A DNA stretch of 63,626 nt from Acanthaster planci (taxonomy: Eukaryota; Echinodermata; Asteroidea; Valvatida; Acanthasteridae), in NCBI RefSeq assembly GCF_001949145.1, contig NW_019091384.1:2131198-2194823 (forward strand). Reading direction: 5' to 3'. The notes under the pieces are model-generated. The model did no database searches. It was not told the DNA's origin and worked only from the letters and a program-made list of their open reading frames with translations. Below are positions 12,001 through 23,100 of the stretch, in pieces (within the stretch, counting starts at the first letter, position 1; the number at the start of each line of letters is the position of its first letter). Both the position numbers and the translations under genes were made by a program.

Positions 12001-15000
12001 CGTACATGTATAATTTTTGACTGATTGCGGTGCCCTCTAGAGATTACCGATGCTCATCATTAAACAAAAACTGAACCATTTCCAGTGTTTTATTCGAGTC
12101 CATCACGAGTCCCTGTAAGTCCCTGTAAGTCCGTCACAAATTCACGAGTCATTCAGTCTTGAGCCAATTCACAAGCTATTCAAATGAGCTGTGACATTTG
12201 TCATTGTTCACCTTGTTTCTTATGACTGGCCTTGCGACTGGACTTGTGAAAGGACTTGTGACGGACTCTACTCTAACACTGACAATTTTCTTTCTTACTC
12301 GCATATTTTGGGAAAGTGGTGGGTTATCAAACGCATATAGATTGGCATAAGTCGGTCACTAGTGTCAGTGAGTTACCAGAGGAACAAGGGGCTATTTCTG
12401 AGGCCTGGTCACTTGCAGATTCTCGGAGTACATAGTCAATTACACGAGTGACTTCATTGTCAGTCCATATACAAGCTCCTGGTCACTTGCAGATTCTCAG
12501 GGTACATAGTCAATTACACGAGTGACCTCATTGTCAGTCCATATACAAGCTCCTGGTCACTTGCAGATTCTCAGGGTACGTAGTCAATTACACGAGTGAC
12601 CTCATTGTCAGTCCATATATACAAGCTCCTGGTCACTTGCAGATTCTCGGAGTACTTGGTCAATGACACGAGTGACCTCATTGTCAGTCCATATACAAGC
12701 TCCTGGTCACTTGCAGATTCTCAAAGTACATAGTCAATTACACGAGTGACCTCATTGTCAGTCTATATACAAGCTCCTGGTCACTTGCAGATTCTCAGGG
12801 TACGTAGTCAATTACACGAGTGACTTCATTGTCAGTCCATACACAAGCTCCTGGTCACTTGTAGATTCTCGGAGTATATAGTCAATTACACGAGTGACCT
12901 CATTGTCAGTCGATATACAAGCTCTAATTGAACAGCTAAAAAAGCGTCTTGCATGATTCACTAGCAATAGATTCATGTGTAATTTCAAGCCACAGCCGAT
13001 ACGTTTTGGACACCCTAAGCAGCTTTACAGAATGTAGCCCCAGTTAAGATGGCTTGCGGGGAATAGCCAGAAGACCTGACTCGGCTTGAACGAAAACAAA
13101 GACTTGTGACGCGACTTGAGCGACTGAGAAAATGATTTGAAGCTTGACTTTAATGAATTTGAATAGACCTTCTGTCCTGATGAGGCCACACTTTGTTTAC
13201 GTGTGTACTTTCCTTGGGTAATGAGGTGATACACTGTCCATCAATCCCTTGCACGCAGCACGCATGTAAACAAAGCGGGACGTCAAGGCCTGTTGACTTG
13301 ACTTGGGAAAAATGGACTTGTGATGTGCATGACCTGCCTTGATCTGTGGAAAACATGACGTGGTTGGTTAATTTCACACATTAGTGGTCCAAAAGTGTGA
13401 CATTTTTGTGTCCCTGTTACATCTGACCTTTGTTATTTGACATGGAAATATCACTGGGATTGATTTCAAACTATTACTATTTGTTTGGCAGATAATTCGC
13501 ATTAGTTCATCACTCTTTGGAATGAGAAAATGTGTGCTGAATTTACAAAATAATACATCAGATGTGACAGGGACACGGAAAAAAATGGAGTTCTAATTTC
13601 TGGAATTACCCCGTTACGAAACAGCTACTCGGCAGTTGGCATCGGTATACCATCCAAAAAAATGGCACGCTAATCTAATATGTAAACAGCACCGTCCAGT
13701 TCACACCATAGGCCTCTGTCATGGGCCAACCATCTTGCTTTTCTATCATTCAAACCAATGTAACCGAACTGAGGCTGAGAGAGAAAAATAGTCAGTTCCC
13801 TTTGATCATATGAAATTGTATTATTATTGCCAGTTAGTCTACAGGGAACAAGACAAACATGGCATCATTATCATAGTATTTGATTTCTGATTGCTTATTA
13901 CCCCAGGAGAGGACTTCTTCCTTGTAAAGGACAGTGGAGTAACCAGTCAGTTGTCCAAAAAAAATCAAAGCGATATGCTATAAACTGACTGAAAAGAAAG
14001 GTTTGAATGCCCTAACGTACCTGTATTCTGATTCTCAGATGATGTTCAACAGTGGTAACGTGATCCGTCTGCAATCCAAGGAGACGGGTCGCTACCTGCA
14101 GGTGTTGAACACCGGAGCTCTCGGTGCCAACGCAGCGCCTGGGGATCCATCAGGTATCTGTTTCATGCAAGAATAGCCCCCTCAATTGGTGACAAATGGA
14201 AAGGCTGGAGAGAGACCCGAGTTCCATTGCTGCAACCATGCTCAGTGCCCTTGCATATACATGTACGCTGTACACAAAGATCACTGGTGCACATAATGAG
14301 CACGCTTATACAGTACCACCCGGTGGTTGCCTTGTGGGTGAAGCAGTTCCCGTTCTTGTCCACCAGGCATGTGCAATTTTTTTCCTGAGGATACCCAGGC
14401 TTTTAGATTCCGTGCACCACTTTGTTTTGTGAGACTTGTTTCTAAGTGCGTTCACACATTATCCGCCCCGAGCTGAAGTGCACCCCCAGTTGGCGAAAGA
14501 AAGACAGGTGGTTACAAGCAGGTTCTTGCATGCGTTCTGCGTGTATGCAAAGACCATACATGCCGGAATAAATTAGTTGCACGCACTCAGTGTGCTCTGT
14601 GTGAAACGTGCGTATACTTGCGCACCTCATGGCGGGCCTATATGGTAGGTACCCAAAAAACACGCCTGTCTTTCTTTCCGCTCGGAGCGGATTGTTATTT
14701 CTAGGCTACTGTTGCAGGCAAGCTGCCGGATTTATGATGCATTTATCACTACATTAGCCCAGGCAAAATGTCCTGGATTGAGGTTTTCTTTTTTTTCCCA
14801 CTGGTATCCATTTCCATGTCTGATCCACACGTAAAGGTTAACACAAGGGACATAGGCATGATTTCAAACAGGTTACGCAGTGGAGACATAGAATCTTGAA
14901 CCAAGCGGCACCCAACTGTGAGCGGTAGTAACGCGTGAGATAGTCCGCTCTGTGTATTTCTGCATCACCAAAAGTTTAGTTCCTCTAAATACAAGAACGT

Positions 15001-16651
15001 ATTATTTTCCTGTAAACAAAATGAAATTCTTATGAGAACCATGCACACCTCTATGTTACGAGTTATTCCAGAGTGACTAGTGCTTGTCTCTTCCTTAAAG
15101 GGTGACCCCCAAATTATAGTCAAATTATCCAGAGACGTGGGTGTCACCACAACACACGTTTTCATCATGAATTTGTCACTTCCACCATCCTCTCAACATA
15201 AACCTGTACTGACTGAACATCTCTTGATATATCTGTCCCATTTCTGTTCTCTTTTCCCCTCTCCTTCCAGCTCACTTCACTGTCTTAAACTGTGGCCATA
15301 ATATGGTCATCTTACGGAGTGCCATCTATCCCACATGTCACATCGCAAACCACGGTGGCAACATGGTCGGAAATGTACGTACCGATGAGCTGGTTTTCCA
15401 TTCACAGATTTCAGCTGTGAGAGACATTGATGTATTCAGAGGTTCACCAGGGGGGTGGGGTGGATGTTAGGGGGTGGGAGGGTACCTAATTTTCCATTGA
15501 ATCTGGTCACTGTGATAACAGACACACTCATCGATATTTCACCGAACCATCTCTGTGATGTCTAAGACGAAATGAATTGGTCATGTACGAATTTGTATGG
15601 CAATTTCACCATTGAAAAAAAATTTCACCATGCACAAAAATGAATAAATTTGCATTCAGGAAGAGTCAATAAGAATAAGTTATTCCTAATTTGGAACAGC
15701 TTTTTCAACATCTAACTTGTTTATCAGGGCAACGGGGATCATTCTTGCCGGTTCCGTCTCCACGAGACCATGACCGGCTTCGTCACCTTGGAATCTTTCA
15801 ACCCGGCCAACCACCACATCGGAGTGACGGCGGAGGGCCAGATCAAGCCGGGTCATCTGGTAGGCAAGGACAGCTCGGCCATGTTCAGCCCTTCCATGGT
15901 GGTAAGGAACCGTCTCCAAACCTCCCCAGTACAGGTTGCAAGTGTTGTAGTGAAGTATTTTTCGAGTACCAATGTTCTCTGCCAAATATTGAACTGGTTA
16001 AGAGGGAATATAGCTGGAGTATGCCGGCCTTTGACGGTACATGCACAAAGATCAGATTACAAAGGAAACGCAAGACTTCAGACTCTCCCAGTTTGGGGAT
16101 TTCAAGCTATTCATGGTGACAGACAACTGAGGAGGAAAGCTTGCGGTAGCACCGTGCAAGGATACGATCTCTTTTGTGAGTCTGTATGGTTCTGAGTTCC
16201 TAACGGTTCTTTTCAGAACCATACAGACTCACAAAAGAGATTGTATCCTTGCATGGTGCTACCGCAAGATTTCCACCTTACCTCCCAGTTTTGTAAAATT
16301 CAAGTTTTCAGGAGAAAAGTACTGGAACTTGGAAAGTACTTGGCAAAGTACTTTTTCGAGTATTTTCATCTTTATTAAACAGCGATAATCTGAAGTTATT
16401 TTACTTTGCAATCTTAACTTCGTGCATGTACTGTCAAATGCCCATATACTTAAGTACGTGGCATGAAGACGATCGTGTGCTGGAAGGCATCTGAAGTTAA
16501 AAGGAAACACTAGTGCTTTGAGAATCTTTAGTTGTAAGTGAGAGTTCAGGTTTATGACTTTTTGGGTGTGGTTTGTTCACAGACAGGGACCCACGTTCAA
16601 TCTGGGTATGTGCAGCAGATGACCACTACCACAACATACAAAGCCAAGTAG
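9015..16651 (+). CDS. Proline/glutamine-rich protein with amphipathic helix and beta-trefoil-like domain
   Basis: Six coding exons (9015-9191, 11752-11853, 14039-14153, 15271-15374, 15728-15901, 16583-16651) give 246 aa with consistent phases. Residues 1-59 are low complexity, with GYPPQQG repeats like annexin A7/A11 heads. Residues 60-93 (RSLGGLFKSAEKAVGRAANT onward) form an amphipathic helix. Residues about 94-224 show three repeats of the type hydrophobic-L-x-S/F: IRLQSKETGRYLQV, VILRSAIYPTCHIAN and VTLESFNPANHHIGV. That is the internal threefold symmetry expected of a beta-trefoil (fascin/FGF/ricin-B class). The tail is short and Thr/Gln-rich. I know no named family with this architecture. 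It has no signal peptide or membrane segment, so it is probably a cytosolic or membrane-surface-associated protein. The last exon is the least certain; the alternative acceptor 4 nt later gives another short frame. Confidence 0.85.
9609..9772. repeat. Dispersed repeat, second copy (paired with 6853-6985)
   Basis: Direct, slightly longer copy of 6853-6985. It has an extra 'cccaactacacgtgtagatggg' type insertion between the shared blocks. It lies in intron 1 of the trefoil-type gene. Confidence 0.6.
10316..10546. mobile_element. Short inverted-repeat element (MITE), GGCCAATTTCATAGAGCTGC type
   Basis: The left end GGCCAATTTCATAGAGCTGC followed by TTAAGCACA is the reverse complement of the right end at about 10518-10546. 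The body carries further TTAAGCA words and no coding capacity. Relatives lie at 44510-44790 and 50212-50292. No target-site duplication is obvious. Confidence 0.75.
11225..11292 (-). mobile_element. tRNA-derived SINE head (minus orientation)
   Basis: On the minus strand an A-box-like TGGCACACGGAT (11287-11276) is followed 33 nt later by a perfect B-box GGTTCGAATCC (11243-11233). This is the RNA polymerase III internal promoter layout of tRNA-derived SINEs. The cloverleaf is not preserved, so it is not a tRNA gene. The body probably continues leftwards past 11195. Confidence 0.55.
12404..12926. repeat. Minisatellite, about 7 copies of a 74-bp unit
   Basis: Unit starts (CCTGGTCACTTGCAGATTCT) lie at 12404, 12478, 12552, 12628, 12702, 12776 and 12850, so the period is 74 bp with one 76-bp unit. 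Each unit also contains CACGAGTGAC and TTGTCAGTCC. Differences between units are few. The array sits in intron 2 of the trefoil-type gene. Confidence 0.95.
13395..13590. mobile_element. Inverted-repeat element (MITE), GTGTCCCTGT type
   Basis: 'gtgtccctgttacatctga' near 13410 is matched in reverse complement by 'tcagatgtgacagggacac' at 13559-13577 with one mismatch, and poly-A/T stretches flank both. It is about 195 bp with no coding capacity. A second, one-armed copy lies at 23394-23505 in PSMD9. Confidence 0.6.
16018..16447. repeat. Long fold-back (inverted repeat) in the last intron of the trefoil-type gene
   Basis: The core arms 16140-16195 and 16213-16268 are 56 bp each, complementary except for two mismatches, and separated by a 17-nt loop. 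Imperfect complementarity continues outwards: 'gcctttgacggtacatgcac' near 16026 pairs with 'gtgcatgtactgtcaaatgc' near 16423. Transcribed as part of the intron, it would form a long near-perfect RNA hairpin. It could be a fold-back transposon or a recent inverted duplication. Confidence 0.85.
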
Positions 16652-18387
16652 ACCGCCCTCTCTTGTTGGATGGCAGACGGGCTCATTGTCTAGCTGAAAT
16701 TGTGAATGCCAGTTACTGTAGGTAACCTCTGTAGATGTATAAATTCAGAGGCCACATCAAGTTAATATTGAACAATTTATTGACGCTTTGTGACAACCGT
16801 ATCCGTGTGGTGGTTAAACACTGTTTGTTGTTATTAACTTGATGAATATACATGTATCATGTTCAGCCCATTCTGAATGCGGAATCACCTTCAATGATCT
16901 CCGAAAAATATCTCTTACAAGCAAGTGGCAGTTTGTAAGATGTTTCACCACGAAGTCGCACTCAAATCTAATTTGTACTGTGTTGGACGTTATAACCTCT
17001 CCAAGGAGGCATCATACAAAAAAGAATTGTTCCATTGTAAAAGGAAATGAAATACCAATTATGTCATGTATTCCAAACAAATGAAGAAAATGTGTTACTG
17101 AAAAGTGTAAAACGTTTTGCCGTGGCAAGATGAATCAATGCCCTAGACGCAAGTCAAAATGTTATGAAGAGTTAAACATCATCCAACCTGGGCCAACCAA
17201 CCCTCATCCATGTTTTAGTGCAAAATGAAAAGCCCAATTACAGTGATAAGTGTAATGAGCGCTGTGTTGGAAAAAAAGATGGAAGCAGGGAAAACTGTTT
17301 TGATGTAGAATAGGGACCATAACCTCACATATCTCTGTGTTATCATTTTACACTGTCAAGGCAAAGTGACGTAAAAGAATTTCACTGTTATCTTTTGGAG
17401 CACGAACAGAAAATGTCGGAAGTCCTAGAAATACTTGCCATGAGTACTGTGGTCTTAGCCATAGTGTAACGTCAGTGCTTACTAGCTTACCATGAATGAA
17501 ATACTTGTATTTTTGCTTTTTATGTCTAATGATGTGTAATTGTGTACCCACTATGATCATTTCAATGTAGATACAAAGTACCTATGTATAACATCAAACT
17601 AAATATTATGCATTAAATATAAACTCAAAGAGTTTTGTCAGTTGCTAACAAGAATGCAGAAGTTCAAATTTGAAAAGCTTATCTTTGAATGGGGGGGGTT
17701 GGGGACCATCTCAGCGCCGCCGGCAGAATTCACTTCAAAAGATCTTGGTTGTCCCATGCCTGATGTCTTTGGAACTCTTGCCTTCATGTCCAGATAGACT
17801 TTAGGAGTACAGATAATGCAATTCAATCCGACACAAGGTTTTGCCGTTAGGTCGTGTGCATGCAGTCGTTTTATTGTCCACAGCCTGACCTGATGGCCCT
17901 TCATTGAGCACGTCAGTGGGAAAGACATCTTTGAGTCTTCTCGGAAACATGGATCTGAAAGGTGGGTCTGATGTTTATGCATTTAGTGCCAGTTTGATTG
18001 TAGACATTACGGGAAAAATGCTTCAGGGCTCGGGATGAATTAAAAAATCAACAATATCAAGAGAAAATGGGTTGGGGGAAGACCACTGCTGGCTCTTTTC
18101 AGGTGAAGAGCATCGGATGCTAATAATGCCCGTGAACATTGATTTCGATTGTTCTAAGGAAGGGAATTCCAAGGAAGGGATGTTTTGCCTCTGTAACATA
18201 AGCCTTGGTTGGTTGATTTCATTTGCCCAGTATCGTCAAAGTTCAGAAACTGTGCCAGAGGTTGATAAGTTGTAATAGCTTCCTGAAACATCAGTACATT
18301 TCTTATTTTTAAAGTGGTTTTGTTGGTTGTACATTATCTGATTTGGTACGTTATCTGCTCGTGACAAATTTATTCTTCAGTGCTTAA

Positions 18388-18415
18388 AAATTCAGCTGAT
18401 ATATCAGCTGAATTT
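18388..18415. repeat. 28-bp perfect palindrome
   Basis: AAATTCAGCTGATA is followed directly by its reverse complement, with no spacer. It is AT-rich apart from CAGCTG E-box-like cores in each half. Confidence 0.8.
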
Positions 18416-19956
18416 ATCGCATTTTATTTACTAGGTTTTAGCTTTTCTGTCTTTTGAGGCTGATTAATTGCCAAGCAGACATATTTCCTGTGGAGGTACA
18501 TTATAAATGATCCATGGACAGCAATGTCTTTAAGTAACCTCTGTGTACATGAAGGTACTCGCGTGTGTACTTGCTGGGTAGTTACAAACATTGTGATGGT
18601 GAATGGACCAATGAGAGTTACAACTCTCAATCATTAATATGCATGAGCCATGATAAGTTGTCATATACCTGTACATGTATGCCTTCCATGGCCACATTTT
18701 GGATGAGTGGGATTTTTTTTGATTGACTGAAAGGCCTCTTCTAATGCATGCCATCACTGCCACATTGCAAAATAAAAGTTCTATTCAACGGTAAACAGAA
18801 GTACCATACCATAAACAAAAGGAAACAATTGTGCACTTGTATGTGATGCAGGGATTTATTCAGGTAATGCTCAATCTTTTTGGGAGGTGGAAGGTCGACA
18901 GTGGCGTATCCAGTGGGAGGGGGGGACCCTAGACATAATTCTTTTAAGTGAAAGGAGGGGTCAAGGATTCTTTCTATGGTGAATGCATCGAGACAGTCAG
19001 CGTTAGAAATAAGCTCCCATTTTACAGTTTGACCAAACTTTGTGGATGTATCGGTCCATGAAATCAAGGAGATTAGTACAACATGCTGGACCACTTTGAT
19101 AGTGCCCAAACTATGCTTGGACTTTCGAATTCATGCATGATCAGGGAGGTTCCAAAAGAGAGCTGGTTTGTACAGTTTTTATGTACAGATTTAAAAGCTG
19201 TCTTACAAGTTTCGTCAGTGATAACTAAAGTGAGAATAATGTACAGTATGTATGAGAAAATCCCACATGGCCAACACAGATACAACGTTTAAAATCACCA
19301 TAAAGTTTCAGGTGTTTTAAATGAATATTGGCCGATTGTGAAGAAGATTCATTGATAATCGTAACTATGCCAGTGCTGTGCAAAATAAAAATAATGTTTG
19401 CCATTTTTATCTACATAAAAGCAGTAATAAACCAGTAACAAGGACTAAAAATGTAGACTGAATTTTTCAGTACATGGTGTGAGTTTCGAACTCCTTTGAA
19501 ACAAAATCTTTCACTGTCTTGAAAATCTCAGAACCACCACTCTAACATCAAAAGATTGATTCCACATGGTGTATCCACAAACCTCTGTCTAGACTCCACC
19601 GTGCAAGTTTCAAATCTTACTGACAATCCTATCTTGTAGTGAGAGTGGCTCTTTGGTTTGTTGGGTCTTTTTATTGTACAAACGGCACGGCAAGATGACT
19701 GTTCTTTATGCCCCTAGGCAAAAGTGCTTCATGGGCCCCACTCTGCCCTTGTAATTTCACAGCACTGGTCAGCAGTGGAGCTTTGTATACCATGTTGACG
19801 CTGAGCTCTGATAATATGACGGATAAAATTAGACGGACACTTTGAGGCCGTTCCGAGATTGAAGTGAGTTGCCGAAAGTTTACAAAACTGTGAATGCTTT
19901 TTGGTTTAAGATTTGTGCAATTGTACAAGCAAGCCTTCAACTTGGCTACAGGCCCC

Positions 19957-19962
19957 TTTATT
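19957..19962 (-). terminator. Candidate polyadenylation signal of PSMD9
   Basis: TTTATT on the plus strand is AATAAA on the minus strand, about 165 nt beyond the PSMD9 stop codon. Spacing is right for a short 3' UTR. Another lies near 19668. Confidence 0.45.
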
Positions 19963-20124
19963 TCTCATGGGCCCTGGGCACGGTGCATACTGTGTCTATT
20001 GGATAATCCAGCCCTGGATTTCACTCTCATGCAAAGGTGTCCCAGTCCTTGTGACTGGCCGATTCACAACGCTTGAAGAGAATCCATTTGATTTTCCACG
20101 TCCACCGGGGATGCTGCCACCAGT

Positions 20125-23100
20125 TCACTTCTTAATTGGAACTATGTTGCACCTGTGATCGAGAAGGACAAAATAGGAAATGTGCAAGGAACAGGTGTAT
20201 GGTATGTAAAGCAAAAAGGGCATCTGGTTGGTGCAAACAATAGAGGAGCACTCCTAAAATTAGCTGCACAGAGGACATTTAGTAGAGCGCATACCACTGC
20301 CAAGATGTAACTACAGTACAGGTTGCTATTCGCATAGCACACTGCAGTGCATGCTACGTGTGCCCACTTTTACGAATGACAAAAGAACCCCAAAACAATC
20401 AATCTTGATTTCAAATATCTGTCATCTTATCTATCTTTCCACCACATTTTGAATCAATCATCAGACCGATGCTTACAGATATTTCCGAAAGAAAATTGCA
20501 TTTAGTAATGTCATCATGATGTCACATCATCAGAATCTTATAAAGTTGTGGCTCACTATTCAATTTCAAGAAAAATTCATCCTTGATTTCTTGAAATATT
20601 CAATGAAAAGTGAAACAGAAAAATGGGTTGAAACATAGCCTCCTTGTTGGAGGTAAAAAAAGACTGAGTCATGCTTCCTTACCCTAAGAGCCCTATACCA
20701 AAGCCATGGTTTTTCACACTAGGAGCCCTCTACTAAAGTCATGGTTCCTCACCCTAGGAGCCCCCTACCAAAGTCATGGTTCCTTACCCTAGGAGTCCCC
20801 TACCAAACTCATGGTTCCTTACCCTAGGAGTCCCCTACCAAACTCATGGTTCCTCACCCTAGGAGCCCCCTACCAAACTCATGGTCCCTCACCCTAGGAG
20901 TCCCCTACCAAACTCATGGTTCCTCACCCTAGGAGTCCCCTACCAAACTCATGGTTCCTCACCCTAGGAGCACCTACCAAAGTCATGGTTCCTTACCCTA
21001 ACAGCCCCCTTCCACTCCACGTCTGCGGCTTGAGAGAAAGTTGTACACCTTGTCCTTCTCGCAGCATCACAATTGTCAACAATTTCTGGAAACGGAAATT
21101 TTATACTAAGTAAGCACGTCAGATGCACTTTCCTCAAGTTTTCTGAAAACTTTCCAAAACATCTTGGATGGCCTAAAAATCCTGGAACTCTTTGACAATC
21201 TGGTCCTTGAAAATGAAACAAAATAATAATTCGATTCCATACATTTTTGTAATTTGGCTGAATCCAACTTATAGTGTTATTATATCAGGGTGTGCTATTA
21301 GGCTGATATTGTTGTTTTGAGGAGAGTGCGTTTCATTTTGCCTTCACCTAAACTTCTCAGTTATGTTTGCTAAGAATCTTCCTGAATTTGCCAAAATTTG
21401 CCAACTTGCTGGAACACCAAATTGCCATACTCTGGAACTTTACAGATATACAGCAAATCTTGGATGGCATAACGAGAGCCCAGCTCACCCCTTCGTTCTG
21501 TTGAACCACTGCAGCGACATCTTGCATTGATTTGAAGTTGGAGGTGTTGACGTGGCCAAACTCAATGATTTCATCTCCGACTAGTAACCCCTGTCCAAGG
21601 AGACAAAGAAAACCTACCCATTTTTTCATGATGCTCAAGGCAATGCACTTTATACTCTGAATCAAAGGTGAGACTTGTTGGGAACACGGTGTGAATTGGT
21701 CAGTATTGTTGAATTATGAAACTCTACATCCGATTTAACTGGCTAAGACATTCATCGATGGGAAGTGGCTAAGACTACTGACAGTGACTTCCCTGTGAGG
21801 ACACAGGTTATTGAAAGTCACAGCCATGACTTTCAGACAACTTGACCTTGTGACCTTGGGTCCATGAACATGTATACTGAACTGGTTCTCTATCAACCCT
21901 ACTTTGGCTGTGCCCCAAAGTTGTGGCTACGGCTTCAAATTACATGGGCACTTATGGAAGGCACTTGGCTAATGGTTGTAGCCATTTGCCATAGATGTGT
22001 GCATTACTCCTAGCCACAATGCAGCAGGACTATTCAATCCACCTTGAGCAGGAGCACCCCCTCATCGGTTGAAAGACAGCCATGTTGGTGGGGAGTGTTC
22101 ATTTTGTTGGTATCATGTAGTAGGCATGCATTTCATAGACGTTCGTGAACCAGCGAAGTGCAGTTCCTATCAAAGGTGCCTCCATTTCTATGAATATTGT
22201 GCCTTCTCACTGCCAAAGCACTAGTAGCTACACTTAAAGAAGGCTGTGTAAGAGTTATTTGGCTGTGGCTTGGAATTACACAACTCTATGGGGACTGGCT
22301 GCACCACTTCCCATACAGTTGTGCGCATTTTCAAGCCACAGCCAAGTAATTCAGACATGGCTTTATCTCAGAGATCATTGGTTATAATCTCTATCAACTT
22401 CCTTGTTCAACGTAGTAATAATTAAATCTAAACCCAGCAACTTCTCCTTTGCAGTTCATTTTATGGTTTACCTACGCAAGGATCAGCAAGATCGGAAAGA
22501 CAAATTCCAGGCCTGCAATTATTATTGGGTAGCTTGATTAATCAATTACTGCATAGATTATATGGTTGCATTTTTCAGGTTCATTAATCAAAAACCTTAA
22601 AACATGGCCTCCTCTCCAATGCTAAAAGAGAACAACCAAAACTTCTTGAACAAAAAAACCCAGAAATCTCAAACGCTCTTCAGCGATAACACTGGAATGA
22701 ACAAAACGGAAGGATGTACAGTGTGGTTAAAAGGTGAAATGTACAGGCGCATCTTGTACAAACATGACATGAATTACACAGGTGCTTTAACTAAAAGAAT
22801 TCAAGACAGAAGGTGTGTGAATCGCTGCTGATCAAGTCTGTACATGGAGCAGGCATGATTGATTGATCAAAACAATGGTTGAAAACTTTAGGCCCTTGGG
22901 CATTCTCACAGCATTTGCAGCTGGTGAGCCCTCCGTGACCAGGTCAATCCTAGCGAACGGCACCAGTGCCGCGGCGGCGCTGCCCGCTCCGTTGGTGGGC
23001 AGGCTCCCTCCCTGCTCCCGCTGCTGTCTCTCAAAGGCGTGGAGGTCGTGGAGGCTGCTCTCAATCTGGACCATGAGGGCCTTATGGTCATTCTGTAGGC

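Larger units (their letters stand above)
16652..20124. other. Convergent 3' regions of the trefoil-type gene and PSMD9
   Basis: No further coding exon was recognised. Possible plus-strand polyadenylation hexamers are ATTAAA at 17612 and AATAAA at 18771 and 19384. The reverse-strand AATAAA at 19962-19957 fits PSMD9. A fragment of a dispersed repeat ('gtggcgtatccagtgggagg', near 18901) and a 28-bp perfect palindrome (18388-18415) are present. Confidence 0.4.

Noticed and set aside
12404-12926. CRISPR-like repeat array
   Set aside because: The whole 74-bp unit repeats, without unique spacers, in a eukaryotic intron; it is a minisatellite.
16583-16651. Alternative last-exon acceptor at 16586 for the trefoil-type gene
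   Set aside because: The earlier acceptor keeps phase 0 and gives a 22-residue tail with a sensible stop; the later one gives about 10 residues. Not excluded, only less likely.
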